Shown: positions 61,145 through 64,000 of the stretch, piece after piece
Layout of the letters: the number at the start of each line of letters is the position of its first letter
How positions within the stretch are numbered: position 1 is the stretch's first letter
Assembly: GCA_003255065.1 (NCBI GenBank)
Contig: QAOA01006583.1
Location: forward strand, 347,881 to 411,880
Origin: Cercis canadensis
Taxonomy: Eukaryota; Streptophyta; Magnoliopsida; Fabales; Fabaceae
Direction: 5' to 3'
DNA length: 64,000 nucleotides
The notes under the pieces: generated by a model
Databases searched by the model: none
The model's input: only the letters and a program-made list of their open reading frames with translations
Told to the model about the DNA's origin: nothing
Program-made: the position numbers and the translations under genes

Positions 61145-63709
61145 GCTTTGATTTTCATTCGGCATCAGTTACCCCCACCCTTAAAGTAAAATGCTATATT
61201 CCTAGGAAAAAATGCCTCTCAAGAGGACAGGAATGATTCCAAAAGCAACTAACTAGATGGTTAGTTAAATAGTATCTTTGACAATTATGGGTGTTGTCCT
61301 GGAAAAATGAATAGCAGGGAAACAAAATCTACTTAAAGTGTAATTTTGCAAATCAACAAAGGCAGTGTATCGTAAAATGTGTTTCTTGCTTAGCCATAGC
61401 TTTCCGCCAAAAGGCTATCAGTAGTGAGGGCCCTTTGGAGACCTTTAGTTTTAGATGCCTTTGACATTGTGTGAAACTGACCACTTAATCAAACAAATAA
61501 ACAAAAAAGGGTACTCTAGATTAAGAGAAAACATAGTGGGGTTATTCTTTATGCCAAAAGAAAGGTTTCATTTATGCTACATTGTTTCAAAATGCATGTA
61601 TAAATTATTTATGACTCCTCTTGCAACTTGTAAGACAAGTTCATTTAATGTCTAATTCAGTGCCCTTTTTATTTGGTGCATATAATGAGTTTCACCCACA
61701 TAACATTGTCTTTAACACCACATTAATTTAATTAACCCATGCAATATGCTGTCCAATCCTTTCTTGCCCTTTGCACAAGTGCACATGCTGTGTCACTAAA
61801 ATCATAGTATATATAGGTTTGAATCTTTAATTTTTTTTTATAAATTATCAAAATCTCTTATTATTAAATAACTCCTAATGATTTAGTTTGTTGTTACCTT
61901 TTACATTGTGCGCTAAGACACCCTAAATATTTTAGACTTAAAGTTTTTTTAGATAAAAAATATATATAAATATGTAATAATGTCATTAGATTTATAAATT
62001 TTATATATAATTGGATATATAGGTTATATAATTGGATATATAGGTAGCTTATTTCACATTTTATACTCAAACTCAAATATGGAGCAAGAAAATTAAACTA
62101 AAGCGATCAATGAATCAAACAAATTGCAGTATTAAATGCATAATCTTTCTTTTATAATAATATGAATATATAGATAGATTATTTCACATTCGGATATAAC
62201 TATAACCTCATAATCCGATATGTGGTGAAATTCAAACTCAAAAAATTGAGCAAGAAGGACAAGCTAAGTGATCATTAAACCAGCTAATATCGTTAGTATT
62301 AGATTCATATAATTTGGAACAAGAGCATAAAAAGAAGATCTTGATATCATATATTATAATTACTTTAAGAAAGATTAGGATTCTACACTGGAGAATATAA
62401 AGCATGGAGTAATGTGAGAATACTATTATAAAAATATAGAACAGAACTTGAACTTTTCAAGAGCCTTCATTTTAAGTTGAGCACATGAAGATAAGAGTCA
62501 ACGTTTAAGAGTCCTTTCATTCATATAAAGCAACGAAGGATTAAGGGGATATTTAAGAACTCGTCAAGTTTGAACTGCTTTTCAATGCATTTCAAGTCTT
62601 CTATTCTTTAAGGCTAGGCCCATATACCCAAGTGGATTAAGAATCCTAATCAAACCCAACCGAAAGTTTAACAACACAAGCCCTCGCATTAAGAAATCAT
62701 CAAACTTTGGTAGTTATATGATGAAAAGGGTAATCAGAATCCAGTCCAAGAATCCAAACTCACTTTTGGCTTTGGATATGTTCTGTGATTCTTTCTAGAA
62801 TTCAAAACGCATGCCCTAATTAATAATCCAACGGCGAAGATTAGTATGACGGTGCGTGATTATAGTAAATATGAAGACTAAGAAAGTTACTTAAAGAGGG
62901 GAGTTAGGGGGAGTATACTATACTTATTGTGAGAAAACAAGCTTATGAAATGTCATCCTTGGCGGAAAGGGCTAAGAGAATCAAAATGTGATAATGATTA
63001 GAATACAAATTGTTCATAGTATAAAAGTTAGGGACAGATTCCTATATGGGGGGTTGGCTGTCCTTAATAGAGGCAGAGTGCCACAAAGCCAAGAGAACGG
63101 AGAACAAACTAAGACAGGTTCGATCCGTGCCGTACATCACCAGATTACAGTATAGATGCTTTTACGGCTGAGATGTGAAAATGGGAGATAAAGCAAAGAA
63201 TTGCTAGGAATATTGACCCTACATGTTTCTTGGTATATTTTTTCCCTTCGGAATTTTACCTTTTCTGCAGAAGGACATAAAGTGCTATAAGAACGTGGAA
63301 GTCCTTTTATTATGATCTCAAGTTCTTTGGTATGGGACAAAGACCCTTTATTTGATTGGTACTATGTCTTTCCCTAGGGACATACCTATTATTCGGCCCC
63401 TTTTAGTTTTAAGGTTAAGTTGGGAATGAATGACGCGTCAAGAAATATTGAGCATGTCACTTGTGTATACTTTTTGCTATTCATGTCACATGTGTAAATA
63501 AATTTAGGAATGAACAATATTTTAATGAATTAAAAAGGGCGAGGAAGAACTCTAGTTTAGTGGAGTGTGCTCTCACAATTATAAGATTAGTCTCTTCATC
63601 TCCTTCCCAGTTCAAATCTCCTCAATTGCAATTGCATAATGAATTAAAATGGGCATTTAGTGTGTATGTGTCAGTGTGTTAAATTACATGTGGGTCTAAA
63701 ATGATGCCT
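61145..63709. other. Intergenic DNA
   Basis: No gene is supported. The 66-residue frame at 61455-61655 and the 67-residue frame at 63137-63340 are unrecognised. The sequence at 62450-63420 is less AT-rich than its neighbours and could be an old retroelement relic, but no diagnostic motif is visible. Confidence 0.5.
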
Positions 63710-63880
63710 CCCATAGTTAAGTAAACCAACATGTTTTATGTGTGTATGCGCATGCGTGCGCATCCCATAGTTAAGTAAACCAACATATTTTTTGTGTGTG
63801 CATGCATGTGCATCCTTGCATTTCTCATAGGTAAGTGAACCAAAATGTTTAATGTGTGTGTGTGCACATGCACGTGCAGG
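63710..63880 (+). repeat. Three-unit minisatellite with alternating purine-pyrimidine tracts
   Basis: Units begin at about 63710, 63764 and 63824, each with (C)CATAG(T/G)TAAGT(A/G)AACCAA followed by a TG/CG/CA alternating tract such as TGTATGCGCATGCGTGCGCA. Unit length is about 54-60 bp. Similar outer flanks (AATTACATGTGGGTCTAAAA at 63681 and AATTACGTGTGGATCTAAAA at 63900) suggest a larger duplicated block. Confidence 0.85.
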
Positions 63881-64000
63881 TTTAAGGTTCAATGGCATAA
63901 ATTACGTGTGGATCTAAAATGGCGCATCACATGGTTCAATCTCTCTAATATACTCTCTTCCCTACTTTAAATTGCATTGCGCTCATTTCTAACCCAAAAA

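Noticed and set aside
62450-63420. Possible retroelement body in a less AT-rich stretch.
   Set aside because: No reverse-transcriptase, integrase, primer-site or terminal motif is visible in any frame.
63710-63880. CRISPR-like regular repeats.
   Set aside because: Only three diverged units, the 'spacers' are similar alternating tracts, and the DNA is plant nuclear. It is a minisatellite.

Overview
The window looks like nuclear DNA from a dicot plant, most likely a woody species. It is strongly AT-rich, its genes carry introns with GT..AG borders, and most of it is non-coding DNA packed with small transposon relics. The gene families (class II LBD factor, Cf/EIX2-type LRR receptor-like proteins, HEN4-like KH protein, CYP735A cytochrome P450) are plant-specific or plant-typical. 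A Fagales-like tree is my impression from the wording of the proteins, not something the sequence proves.

Only two genes look intact. An LBD41-type transcription factor lies on the + strand at 13950-15206 (two exons, 308 residues). A CYP735A cytokinin trans-hydroxylase lies on the - strand at 54452-50459 (five exons, 515 residues, all P450 motifs present). Three larger loci are decayed: two tandem LRR receptor-like protein pseudogenes (16523-19290 and 20694-23862), a stray LRR fragment fused in front of the first (16378-16522), and a HEN4-like KH-domain pseudogene (25984-31160) that still shows exon borders.

The rest is intergenic. Transposon relics with checkable ends include a Tourist-like MITE with TTA duplication (1730-2184), a Mutator-like foldback with a perfect 9-bp duplication (35655-36449), a hAT-like element with a perfect 8-bp duplication (44146-45625), a foldback split by a 2-kb Helitron-like insertion (38027-40385), several further foldback MITEs, at least three families of tRNA-derived SINE-like repeats, and Copia-type LTR scraps with a primer-binding-site remnant near 49.4 kb.

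The assembly has a systematic defect. Seventeen single N bases occur, and most sit between two near-identical copies of the same stretch, so they look like contig ends that overlap but were not merged. One of them (14406) duplicates the intron end and the start of exon 2 of the LBD gene. Annotators should treat these tandem copies as artefacts.

The most interesting biological signal is a 19-base motif that contains a match to the plant hypoxia-responsive promoter element. It occurs upstream of the LBD41-type gene at 13222 and again at 8367 and (one mismatch in the core) at 5973, all in the same orientation and without shared flanking sequence. I saw no clearly novel multi-gene system.
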